A stretch of 17,126 bases of DNA, taken from assembly GCA_050261415.1 (NCBI GenBank), contig JBLNDG010000136.1, positions 1-17,126 of the forward strand, in the 5' to 3' direction. Below, in pieces: positions 1 through 6,646 of this stretch; position 1 is the first letter of the stretch, and the number at the start of each line of letters is the position of its first letter. The DNA comes from JBLNDG01 sp050261415 (lineage in GTDB: Bacteria > Bacillota > Clostridia > Lutisporales > Lutisporaceae). The position numbers and the translations under genes were made by a program. The notes beneath the pieces are model-generated. The model worked only from the letters and a program-made list of their open reading frames with translations, had not been told where the DNA came from and did not search any database.

Positions 1-47
1 GTGAGAAAACTTACTTTGAAACAGCACATATGGAAGGAGTTATATTA

Positions 48-1961
48 ATGGGTGAAACTATACAGGAAAAGACTGAAGGTCGATTAAGCTATCATGATTC
101 GGTTGAGGAAATGATTCCAAGAATCAGGGAAGATGGAATGTCTAACGTTTGGGACCGATATGCGCTGCAGGAAAAAATCAGATGCAAGTACTGCCTGCAA
201 GGGATGAGCTGCTGGCTTTGCACTAATGGTCCTTGCAGAATCAGCGAGAAGACCGGGCAGGTCAAAGGTGTATGCGGAATTGGCCCTGATGCAATGGCAA
301 TGAGGAACATGTTATTAAGAAACATAATGGGAGCAGGCACATACAGCCATCATGCCTATGAGGCATTCAGAACCCTGAGGGAGACTGCGTTAGGTAAGAC
401 ACCATTTAAAATCACCGACGCCGGCAAGCTTAAATGGATGTGCGAAAAATTAGGAATAGATACAAAACAGGATATAAACAAGATGGCGGAGGAACTGGCG
501 AATTTCCTGGAAGCCCAAATGCATATCGGCTCGGAAGAGACCAATATAATGGTGGAGGTGTTTGCCCCCAAGAAGAGGAAGGAAATATGGAAGAAACTGG
601 GTATATATCCTGCCGGAACTGTTCATGAGGAGCAGAACTGCGTGGCAAGCTGCCTCACAAACGTAGACGGAAACCATGTATCCTTAGCCTTGAAAGCGCT
701 TCGTTTGGGCTTGTCGACCATATATAATTCACAGATTGGGCTTGAAATGACCCAGGATATACTGTTCGGTACACCAAAGCCCCATGAAGTTAACGTAGAC
801 TTGGGGATTTTTGATCCCGATTATGTAAATATCGTATTCAACGGCCATCAGCCGTGGCCCGGAGTTGCAACTCTACAGAAGGCAAAGAAACCTGAGGTAC
901 AGGAACGTGCTAAAAAAATAGGAGCAAAAGGGCTGCGAATAGTAGGCTCAATAGAAACAGGACAGGAACTGCTTCAAAGATTTGAAATTGACGATGTGTT
1001 TGTAGGTCTGATGGGCAACTGGCTGTCTATTGAACCCATGCTTGCAACAGGGGCAGTAGATGTCCTGGCAATGGAGGAAAACTGTTCGCCCCCACATATG
1101 GATATGTATGCGGAAAAATACCAGGCGACCCTTGTAGCTGTTAGCACAATCATTGACCTGCCGGGATTGGAGCATAAGATGCCATATGATCCTGAGAAAG
1201 TTGATGAAATGGCCGGCAGACTTATTGAGCTTGCATTGGAGAACTTTGTAAAGAGGCACAATACTGTAGCTCCCAAGGTGCCGAAACATATAACAAAAGC
1301 AATAGCAGGTTTCTCTACGGAAGCAGTATTGGGAGCTTTGGGCAATAAGCTTGATCCACTTGTTGATGTAATAGCTGCAGGAAAAATCAAAGGTGTTGTA
1401 GCGCTGGCAAATTGCTCTACTTTGAGAAACGGGCCTCAGGATTGGGTCACCGTAAACCTTGTAAAAGAACTAATTAAGAAGGATATACTTGTTGTAGCCG
1501 GCGGCTGCGGAAATCATGCTTTGGAGGTAGCGGGACTCTGCAATCTGGATGCGGTCAATATGGCTGGAAACGGCTTGAAGGAAGTATGCAACATGTTAAA
1601 GATTCCTCCGGTATTAAGCTTCGGAACCTGTACTGATACTGGGAGAATATCAATGTTGGTTACGGCCCTGGCCGACCATCTGGACGTTGATATACCACAG
1701 CTTCCGGTAGCTGTCACCGCACCGGAGTGGATGGAACAGAAGGCAACTATTGATGGTTTCTTCGCTGTAGCCTATGGCGCATATACACATTTATCCCCGA
1801 CTCCTTTTATAACCGGAGCGCAGCAGCTGGTAGAGCTCCTCACGGATAAGGTTGAAGGGCTTACGGGTGGAAAAGTCGCCCTTGGTGATGATCCTGTAGA
1901 AGTTGCAAACAATATTGAAACGCATATCATATCCAAGAGAAAAGGGTTGGGATTAAGCTAG
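48..1961 (+). CDS. CooS-fold hybrid-cluster protein (deviant anaerobic CODH homologue, CooS-V-like)
   Basis: A 637-aa protein with the Ni-CODH catalytic-subunit fold. The ATG at 48 is chosen because AAGGAG (34-39) lies 8 nt upstream; the in-frame ATG at 30 has no ribosome site. B-cluster cysteines C55, C58, C63 and C76 are present. The D-cluster region reads C46-K-Y-C49, and the usual second D-cluster Cys is Ser54. Active-site positions aligned by hand to CODH-II: H267, C346, C456, C487, C528 and K565 are kept. The segment matching the G-x-C-C-T-G motif is GSIETG, so the C-cluster cysteine is Glu303, and the catalytic His of the H-x2-H-x2-H-x2-H helix is Tyr99. Known: CooS-V of Carboxydothermus hydrogenoformans lacks a canonical ligand Cys, holds an Fe/S/O cluster, has no CO activity and turns over hydroxylamine slowly. 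Inference: this protein belongs with that group and is probably cytoplasmic and homodimeric. No coo maturation or CO-dehydrogenase partner gene lies downstream. Fold call is very sure; function is uncertain. Confidence 0.93.
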   Translation: MGETIQEKTEGRLSYHDSVEEMIPRIREDGMSNVWDRYALQEKIRCKYCLQGMSCWLCTNGPCRISEKTGQVKGVCGIGPDAMAMRNMLLRNIMGAGTYSHHAYEAFRTLRETALGKTPFKITDAGKLKWMCEKLGIDTKQDINKMAEELANFLEAQMHIGSEETNIMVEVFAPKKRKEIWKKLGIYPAGTVHEEQNCVASCLTNVDGNHVSLALKALRLGLSTIYNSQIGLEMTQDILFGTPKPHEVNVDLGIFDPDYVNIVFNGHQPWPGVATLQKAKKPEVQERAKKIGAKGLRIVGSIETGQELLQRFEIDDVFVGLMGNWLSIEPMLATGAVDVLAMEENCSPPHMDMYAEKYQATLVAVSTIIDLPGLEHKMPYDPEKVDEMAGRLIELALENFVKRHNTVAPKVPKHITKAIAGFSTEAVLGALGNKLDPLVDVIAAGKIKGVVALANCSTLRNGPQDWVTVNLVKELIKKDILVVAGGCGNHALEVAGLCNLDAVNMAGNGLKEVCNMLKIPPVLSFGTCTDTGRISMLVTALADHLDVDIPQLPVAVTAPEWMEQKATIDGFFAVAYGAYTHLSPTPFITGAQQLVELLTDKVEGLTGGKVALGDDPVEVANNIETHIISKRKGLGLS

Positions 1962-1975
1962 TTTAATATAAATAG

Positions 1976-2184
1976 AGCAGCCATGTATATCTAGGCATTG
2001 GTATAGAAATCTTGATGGAACTAAAGATCAGAATCCTAAGAAAAACGTGACCACTAAAGAAAGGGGCTCCGAGCCCCGAAAAGCTAGCTCAATCTCGTGT
2101 TTTGCTCACTGTTGTTTCTAAGGATTCTTCTCTAAGTTCCATTTTCAATCTTTCTATAAGATGCCTATCTATAGCATGGCTGCT
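1976..2184. repeat. 209-nt imperfect palindrome (possible structured RNA or MITE-like element)
   Basis: The outer arms AGCAGCCATG (1976-1985) and CATGGCTGCT (2175-2184) are exact inverted repeats. Pairing continues inward, with interruptions, for about 70 nt per arm: the TAGGCAT, TATAGAAA, TGGAACT, AGAATCCT and GTGA segments all have matching partners. A GC-rich hairpin, GGGGCT-CCG-AGCCCC (2058-2072 area), sits near the centre. No uridine run follows, so it is not a standard terminator, and I saw no clear flanking target duplication. The right half is also readable as minus-strand coding sequence. It could be a rod-like non-coding RNA, a miniature inverted-repeat element or the end of a decayed mobile element. 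I do not recognise the family. Confidence 0.55.
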
Positions 2185-2460
2185 TTTGTTACATAAGTGG
2201 CTATAGAAGTAAATGGTATGTATAACTGGGCATATGCTTCGGTATACATACCATTCGGTTCTTAAGTAGTTTATCTTCTTCCCAAATACTCCTCCATGGT
2301 TATGTTGCCTGCTTGTTGGGTTTTAAAGCATTGTTGGGCATTTCATTGTGAGGCGGAAAATATTTTGATGGCAAGGTATGTATCTGGGTCGTACCGGCAG
2401 CAGGGGAGGGATTAATACGTCAGGCTCATCAACCAGTTTGTGAGTAGTGAACCATTCCAT
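2089..2460 (-). pseudogene. possible decayed minus-strand ORF (unrecognised)
   Basis: Reading from ATG at 2460 gives a 45-codon Pro-rich peptide (begins MEWFTTHKLVDEP, contains LIPPLLPVRPRYIPC) ending at TAA 2323-2325. The same frame then stays open for another 77 codons to TGA at 2089-2091. One stop in about 122 codons is fewer than expected for non-coding DNA of this composition, which suggests a former gene. The ribosome site is weak (GGCGGTGA close to the ATG). The C-terminal part overlaps the right arm of the 1976-2184 palindrome. I recognise no family. It may be chance, two small ORFs, or a broken gene. Confidence 0.25.
2212..2255. repeat. 13-bp perfect inverted repeat
   Basis: AATGGTATGTATA (2212-2224) is perfectly complementary to TATACATACCATT (2243-2255), leaving an 18-nt loop. 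No T-run follows on either strand, so it is not an obvious terminator. It lies just outside the 209-nt palindrome and may be part of the same structured region. The stretch 2461-2545 to its right holds nothing I can identify. Confidence 0.5.
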
Positions 2461-2545
2461 TTTTTCACCGCCAATAACTCAGTTTCCTAAGTATTGTTTC
2501 CTATGCGGGATTTAATATATGTGCTGCATTTGAATACATCATAAC

Positions 2546-2579
2546 AAAAAGCTTATACCCTTGCATGGATATAAGCCTT
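2546..2579 (-). terminator. Rho-independent terminator of the minus-strand microprotein gene
   Basis: Read on the minus strand, the arm AAGGCTTATA, a 12-nt loop and TATAAGCTTTTT form a stem ending in five T. It lies about 85 nt past the stop of the small minus-strand gene at 2664-2795, in the right orientation to end it. On the plus strand a T-run (2593-2601) lies too far from the stem to count. Confidence 0.6.
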
Positions 2580-2663
2580 CATGAAATGCTCGCTTTTTTT
2601 TGATATATTGCCGGTTTATTGCTTCTGTTGGTTAGTTTGATTAATTAGCTGATAGGCATTTTA

Positions 2664-2795
2664 TCAGAGCAGGACAAATAATGCTGCCAATGCTAACCAG
2701 TTCAAGCCGAAGCCCCAACCCCAGCCCCAACCCCAGCCCCAGCCGGGATAGCCGAAACCATACCATGGATATCCGAAACCATAGCCATATGGCAT
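2664..2795 (-). CDS. 43-aa Gly/Tyr/Trp-rich microprotein, probable spore-associated protein
   Basis: ATG (2795-2793) follows AAGGGGGTGA at 5 nt. The product begins MPYGYGFGYPWYGFGYPG, continues as alternating W-G pairs (about residues 19-30), and ends with a short hydrophobic tail (LNWLALAALFVLL). The gene at 12384-12497 encodes a clear paralogue with the same order: MP-[G/Y/F/W]-rich repeat, then GLNWL, then a hydrophobic end in FVLL. It has its own promoter of the sporulation type (AAC at 2876-2878, CATATTATG at 2851-2859). Known: low-complexity Gly/Tyr-rich small proteins are common in spore coats. Inference: a coat or outer-spore component made late in the mother cell. I cannot name a family. 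Confidence 0.75.
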   Translation of the reverse strand: MPYGYGFGYPWYGFGYPGWGWGWGWGWGFGLNWLALAALFVLL

Positions 2796-2850
2796 AAAGT
2801 CACCCCCCTTGCTAATATAACACTGCGAGTAGCCTACTCATGTCCTACTT

Positions 2851-2878
2851 CATAATATGTGGGGGATTTAATTTGGTT
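2851..2878 (-). promoter_or_regulatory. SigK-like sporulation promoter (copy 1)
   Basis: Minus-strand AAC (2876-2878), 16-nt spacer, then CATATTATG (2851-2859). Known SigK consensus: AC in the -35 region and CATAnnnTA at -10 with about 16 bp between. The 3' flank (GAAGTAGGACATG) is nearly the same as at the paralogous gene upstream of 12497. It lies 56 nt upstream of the microprotein start. Confidence 0.6.
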
Positions 2879-2895
2879 ACCCTTTGGCCTAAAAA

Positions 2896-3231
2896 CTACT
2901 TCTCATTATCAAAGAGTCTTTTTCTGAAGTCAGGGGTAATGAATATAAGAAGGAAAAAAGCCCATACCCACCAATCATCCTGTTCGAGTAAGTTGCCCAC
3001 AAACCCGTTAAGCTTTCCTCCAAAATTCTGTACTGTTGAAACAACCGGAGGAATAGGCGGCGGTGCTGCTGGAGGTGGCACTACCGGCGGTGGAGTAGTA
3101 TGTGAATGTGACTTTTTTGATTTACCAGAGTGTTTTACCGGAACATCTGCCGGTTTGTTCCGGGGCTCTCATCCTGGTTTGGGCACTGACGGGTTCATAT
3201 AGTCCAGGCCATAATTGAAACTACGTGCCAT
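2896..3231 (-). pseudogene. small Pro-rich, C-terminally hydrophobic protein gene interrupted by an in-frame TGA
   Basis: ATG (3231-3229) follows AAGGAGG at 7 nt, an excellent start. It reads MARSFNYGLDYMNPSVPKPG, then hits TGA (3171-3169). The same frame continues for 90 codons: a Lys/Ser/His stretch, a poly-Pro segment (PPPAAPPPIPPVV), then an aromatic/hydrophobic helix (WWVWAFFLLIFITP) and a basic end, stopping at TAG 2896. A GTG at 3081 could open the second part but has no ribosome site. The simplest reading is a nonsense mutation, CGA to TGA being one transition, in a 111-aa gene. Readthrough is possible; selenocysteine is unlikely because I see no recoding hairpin. The N-terminus resembles the MARGF start of the gene at 12893-13174, and the promoter is of the same sporulation type, so it was probably a spore protein. 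Confidence 0.65.
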
Positions 3232-3275
3232 AGTTGTGCCTCCTTTCGTTGAAGAGGTTCTTATTATCCCATTTT

Positions 3276-3303
3276 TATATTATGTGGGAATAATTTTTTC
3301 GTT
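3276..3303 (-). promoter_or_regulatory. SigK-like sporulation promoter (copy 2)
   Basis: Minus-strand AAC (3301-3303), 16-nt spacer, CATAATATA (3276-3284), an exact match to CATAnnnTA. It is 44 nt upstream of the ATG of the TGA-interrupted gene. It has the same -35/-10 geometry as the copies at 2851, 12546 and 13255. Confidence 0.62.
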
Positions 3304-3432
3304 ACTAATATATAAACCAAGCCGCATTAAAAAGGATAATTGTAATCAAAGCCATAATGCAAAACATATGGCAACATCATGCATGGTCCTGCATATATTG
3401 TATCGAGTAAACCGGAAAGGAGATGATATATT

Positions 3433-3813
3433 ATGCCAAACCCTTTTTCGAGGGTCGATACATTGTTCATACACGTCAGGGATTTAGAAAAAGCAGTTGA
3501 CTGGTATACTCAGACTCTTGGATTCGATTTGAACTGGAGGAATGATGAAGGCGGATACGCATGCATTGATGGGCGTATACTACCCATTACACTGGTAAAG
3601 GTATCAGAAGAAGACGAATTTATTCCTACTGGAAAAGCACCTTTTAACTTTTACACACTTGATATTGACGAAGTTTACAGGAACTTGAAAGACAAGGGTA
3701 TCGAAATGGGAGAAATTGAAAACCTGTATAATACACGGTGGTTCTGGTTCAAGGATCCTGACGGAAACAGGCTGGAGGTTTGCAGCTACAGTATACAGTA
3801 TGATATGCAGTAA
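3433..3813 (+). CDS. VOC-family (glyoxalase/bleomycin-resistance fold) protein
   Basis: A 126-aa single-domain vicinal oxygen chelate protein. AAAGGAGATGATATATT precedes the ATG. The N-terminal beta-alpha unit (SRVDTLFIHVRDLEKAVDWY) and the C-terminal FWFKDPDGNRLEVCS unit are the two halves of the fold. His14 and the Glu of RLEV are at usual metal-binding positions. VOC proteins work as homodimers and include lyases, isomerases, dioxygenases and drug-binding proteins, so the substrate cannot be told from sequence. It is monocistronic: a good terminator follows at 3820-3859 and divergent spore-type genes lie upstream. Confidence 0.88.
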   Translation: MPNPFSRVDTLFIHVRDLEKAVDWYTQTLGFDLNWRNDEGGYACIDGRILPITLVKVSEEDEFIPTGKAPFNFYTLDIDEVYRNLKDKGIEMGEIENLYNTRWFWFKDPDGNRLEVCSYSIQYDMQ

Positions 3814-3819
3814 TATTTG

Positions 3820-3859
3820 GAAGGGTATGTGCAATAATTCAAGTACATACCCTTCTTTT
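3820..3859 (+). terminator. Rho-independent terminator after the VOC gene
   Basis: GAAGGGTATGT (3820-3830) pairs perfectly with ACATACCCTTC (3845-3855) over a 14-nt loop, followed by TTTT. It lies 7 nt after the VOC stop codon. Confidence 0.85.
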
Positions 3860-3961
3860 AGGTAAAGGCATTGAAACATAAAATCCATAATGGTACTCTA
3901 TATACAGGTGATCTAAATATTATCTTGGAATCCATGTATTTACATCAGGAGGTGTTCTAAA

Positions 3962-5044
3962 TTGAACCCCAAAATTAATACGGCATTAATTGGTTACGGA
4001 TTATCCGGGAAAGTGTTTCATGCTCCTGTAATTACAAGCACATCCGGTTTTAGTTTATCTAAGATATATACCACAAAACCTGAAAGCATCCGTTCGGCAA
4101 AAAAAGCTTATCCGCAAGCTGCTATTGTGTCAGACATTGGGGATATATTGAATGACGAAAATATAAACCTTGTTATTGTAGCCTCTCCGAATACCTCACA
4201 TTTTTCCGTTGCAAAGGAAGCTCTAATATCAGAGAAGCACGTTATAATTGAAAAGCCGTTTACTGTTACTTCTGATGAGGCGGATAACCTTATTGCCCTG
4301 GCAAAAAGGTATGGACGGGTGTTGTCTGTGTATCACAACAGGCGTTGGGACAGCGATTTCAGTACTGTAAAGAAGGTAATAGAAAGCAGGCTTTTGGGAA
4401 ATCTGGTTGAATGTGAAATGCATTTCGACCGCTTCAGGAGCAACATTAAAGAAAACGCATGGAGGGAAGAATGCTTACCGGGCTCGGGGATACTTTATGA
4501 TCTGGGTTCACATCTTCTGGACCAGGCTCAGGTTTTATTCGGCATACCGGATAGTATTACCGCAGATATAAGAATTCAAAGGCCTGATGCCAAGGTTGCC
4601 GATAATTTTGAAATATTGCTGAATTATTCCGGGTTAAAGGTTACTCTTAAGGCTGGAATGCTGGTTGGGGGAAAGCTGCCTCGCTATATTCTGCTTGGGG
4701 ACAAGGGTGCATTTATAAAATGCGGGTCGGATGTGCAGGAACCAGATTTGAGGGCCGGGTTAACCCCACTGACCAAAAATGATTGGGGAAGGGAGCCGGA
4801 GGAAAATCACGGAGAAATATGCACAAATCTGAACGGGTTGAATATTAAAGGTAAAATTGAGAGTGAGGCTGGAGATTACAGGAATTTCTATATTAATATA
4901 TATAAGGCTGTAACCGGCAAGGAGGAGCTTGCTGTAAAGCCTGAGCAGGCAAGAAATGTAATAAGGCTTATAGAATTGGCGGAAGAAAGCAGCAGGAATA
5001 AACGTACCATTGAAATAAAGAAGGATAAGGGACTGATCAAATAA
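3962..5044 (+). CDS. Gfo/Idh/MocA-family NAD(P)-dependent oxidoreductase, scyllo-inositol dehydrogenase-like
   Basis: 360 aa, read from a TTG start 9 nt after AGGAGG (3948-3953 area); no nearer ATG has a ribosome site. The N-terminal Rossmann fold has GYGLSGKVFHAP (11-22). The family's EKP motif is E97-K98-P99, and the catalytic-domain motif YDLGSHLLDQ (179-188) carries the conserved Asp/His. GYGLSGxVFHAP and YHNRRWDSDF are characteristic of the Bacillus YvaA (IolW)/YdgJ (IolU) group, NADP-dependent scyllo-inositol dehydrogenases, and of their close relatives. The function is probably cytosolic sugar or inositol oxidation/reduction; substrate is inferred from resemblance only. The next gene, the M24 pseudogene, starts 19 nt downstream, so the two were probably co-transcribed. 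Confidence 0.88.
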   Translation: MNPKINTALIGYGLSGKVFHAPVITSTSGFSLSKIYTTKPESIRSAKKAYPQAAIVSDIGDILNDENINLVIVASPNTSHFSVAKEALISEKHVIIEKPFTVTSDEADNLIALAKRYGRVLSVYHNRRWDSDFSTVKKVIESRLLGNLVECEMHFDRFRSNIKENAWREECLPGSGILYDLGSHLLDQAQVLFGIPDSITADIRIQRPDAKVADNFEILLNYSGLKVTLKAGMLVGGKLPRYILLGDKGAFIKCGSDVQEPDLRAGLTPLTKNDWGREPEENHGEICTNLNGLNIKGKIESEAGDYRNFYINIYKAVTGKEELAVKPEQARNVIRLIELAEESSRNKRTIEIKKDKGLIK

Positions 5045-5063
5045 GAGTAGGGGGCATATATTA

Positions 5064-5889
5064 ATGGGATGTACATGCAACAGCGGGATAAAAGATGTAT
5101 TGCCGCTGAGGGAGCAATATAACATGACGGATGGATGGCTTCTATTCAGATTGAAGAATGTACTGCCGCGCATTATGAAGAGAGAAGCTATTGACATGTG
5201 GATTGTCATAGCAAGGGAATACAATGAAGATCCTGTTTTTATCACACTTATACCTGCCCTGGCCAGGACTGCATCACGTATGTCATGCCTGGTATTCTAT
5301 GTTGATGGAGCCGGGGAACTGGAGTGCCTGAGCCTTTGCAGGCCTAACGGACTTCTGGAAAGGTTCTATAAACGTAGCTGGGACGGTAAAACAGAGACTG
5401 CACTGTGATGTTGGAATAAAGTATCTTGGAATTTGTACCGATGCACAGAAGGTTGCATATGTGATGAATGAGGGAGAAAAGAAAGTCCCGGAAGGTTTAA
5501 GGGCCGCGCTGAATAATTGCAACAGGTTTCAGGATATAGTGGCGGGGAATTTTAAAGAGGGGCGTACAGGCAATGAGGTTCTGGCGGTTTCACTGGCTGA
5601 AGCAGAAAGGCAATCCGTCAAGGCAATGCTCTATACTCACCCGATAGGCTTCCATGGTCATGGAGCCGGACCCATAATAGGATTATGGGACAATCAGGGT
5701 GTTATACCTGTGCGGGGGGATTATCCTCTATACTTTGATACTTGTTATGCGCTGGAACTCAATGCTGCAACCGAAGTGCCCGAATGGAACGGACAGGAGG
5801 TTGTAATTTATCTGGAAGAAACGGTTTCCTTCACAAAAGAAGGGGTAAGCTATTTACGGGAGAGACAAACGGATTTTATTACAATATAA
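5064..5889 (+). pseudogene. M24-family metallopeptidase (Xaa-Pro aminopeptidase-like), internal deletion plus frameshift
   Basis: Frame 1 (5064-5408) gives the family's N-terminal creatinase-like domain: REQY, WLLFRLKNVLPRIM and EAIDMWIVIAREYNEDP. At about 5400 the text jumps to LHCDVGIKYLGICTDAQ in another frame (codon CAC at 5401). It then runs to TAA at 5889 through HPIGFHGHGAGPIIG, ELNAATEVPEW and IYLEETVSF, the catalytic pita-bread half. Intact relatives have roughly 200 more residues between WDGKTET and LHCDVG. The gene has therefore lost the second half of the N-domain and the start of the catalytic domain, and the join is out of frame. All five expected metal ligands (two Asp, one His, two Glu) lie in the second fragment, but that fragment has no start codon with a ribosome site. 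Almost certainly inactive. Confidence 0.88.
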
Positions 5890-5932
5890 TCCTTATATTG
5901 AAGAGAAAGAATTTCAAGGGTGGTGCAATCGA

Positions 5933-5962
5933 TTTACATAAAAAATAAAACTGTGATATAAT
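5933..5962 (+). promoter_or_regulatory. SigA-type promoter for the stn operon
   Basis: TTTACA (5933-5938), 18-nt spacer, TATAAT (5957-5962) with TGTGA just before it. It is the best housekeeping promoter in the 240-nt gap upstream of the operon and implies a leader of about 160 nt. Confidence 0.5.
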
Positions 5963-5994
5963 TATACATGTATGTGTCATAAATATTTTGTTTT

Positions 5995-6030
5995 ATAAAG
6001 CAATATCAATGATAATTGATATTGCTTTAT
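5995..6030 (+). promoter_or_regulatory. 16-bp perfect hairpin in the stn leader
   Basis: ATAAAGCAATATCAAT (5995-6010) and ATTGATATTGCTTTAT (6015-6030) are perfect complements around GATA. No T-run follows, so it is not a standard terminator for the operon. It could be a DNA operator (dyad) or an mRNA-stabilising or regulatory hairpin. About 45 nt later a weaker AAAGCC/GGTTTT hairpin (6074-6092) leads into TTTT, a possible but poor attenuator. Confidence 0.5.
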
Positions 6031-6130
6031 ACATATGTATAAGTTTATTATATTACTATATGGATTGTTTTTTAAAGCCAATTAGCGGTTTTTTACAGTT
6101 TTTGAATTTTTATAGGAAGGAGAGAAAAGA

Positions 6131-6646
6131 ATGAGCTGTTGCGGAGGAAATTCATGTTTGGATTTTGGTAAATTGGACCCTGTAATCAAAAAGTACAAGG
6201 ATGTTCCTGGAAGCCTTATAAGTGTTCTTCAGGAAGCCCAAGGCATATACGGATATCTTCCCAAGGAATTGCTGGACTACATTGCCGGGGGAATTGGTGT
6301 GAAGCCTGCCAAGGTGTATGGTGTAGCTACATTCTACACTCAATTTAGATTGAAACCTGTGGGCAAGCATTTGATAATGCTGTGCCAGGGTACTGCCTGC
6401 CATGTAAACGGTTCAAAGGAAATTGAAGAGGCCCTAAGTGAGGAACTGGGGATAAAGGAAGGTGAAACTACACAGGACAAGCTGTTTACCATTAATAATG
6501 TTGCATGCTTGGGCTGCTGCAGTTTATCCCCCGTGATGATGATTGACGGAGAGACTTATGGAAAGCTGACACCGGAAAAGGCAAAATCAATAATAAGGGA
6601 AATAAAAGATAGGGAAAATGGCAGCCAGGAGGTGAATAAGCAGTGA
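6131..6646 (+). CDS. stnA: StnA: NuoE-like [2Fe-2S] subunit of Stn-type bifurcating transhydrogenase
   Basis: 171 aa; ATG follows AGGAAGGAGAG. It is the NuoE / HydC thioredoxin-like fold. A helical N-terminal bundle (16-75, with VLQEAQGIYGYLP and GVATFYTQF) is followed by the [2Fe-2S] domain with C85-x4-C90 and C126-x3-C130. An extra Cys-rich start (MSCCGGNSC) precedes the usual domain. In Stn and HydABC enzymes this subunit forms, with the NuoF-like subunit, the core that takes electrons from NADH. The next gene overlaps its stop by 4 nt (GTGA), so the two are translationally coupled. Considered alone it could be HydC of a bifurcating hydrogenase. The third gene of the operon, which lacks any H-cluster domain, points to Stn. 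Confidence 0.88.
   Translation: MSCCGGNSCLDFGKLDPVIKKYKDVPGSLISVLQEAQGIYGYLPKELLDYIAGGIGVKPAKVYGVATFYTQFRLKPVGKHLIMLCQGTACHVNGSKEIEEALSEELGIKEGETTQDKLFTINNVACLGCCSLSPVMMIDGETYGKLTPEKAKSIIREIKDRENGSQEVNKQ

Noticed and set aside
48..1961. True Ni-dependent CO dehydrogenase
   Set aside because: A C-cluster cysteine and the catalytic histidine are replaced (Glu303, Tyr99), and no CO-metabolism partner genes are present.
1976..2184. 6S RNA
   Set aside because: Length and rod shape are suggestive, but I could not find a convincing large central bubble or promoter-like arrangement. Pairing runs through the middle into a GC-rich hairpin.
2185..2663. T-box, cobalamin or SAM riboswitch in the long gap
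   Set aside because: None of the conserved core sequences was found, and no suitably placed downstream gene exists on the plus strand.
3169..3171. Selenocysteine codon in the small interrupted gene
   Set aside because: No SECIS-like hairpin directly after the TGA, and the protein has no redox motif at that site. A nonsense mutation is simpler.
2840..3202. 120-aa plus-strand open frame
   Set aside because: It has no ribosome site and lies opposite the minus-strand gene with a strong start and promoter. Its Gly-rich part is the reverse of the poly-Pro segment.
4760..5245. 161-aa minus-strand open frame
   Set aside because: Opposite the oxidoreductase and M24 sequence; no ribosome site and no family likeness.
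5995..6030. Fur or Rex operator
   Set aside because: The dyad is perfect, but neither the Fur TGATAAT arrangement nor the Rex TTGTGA-type half site is matched well enough to claim.
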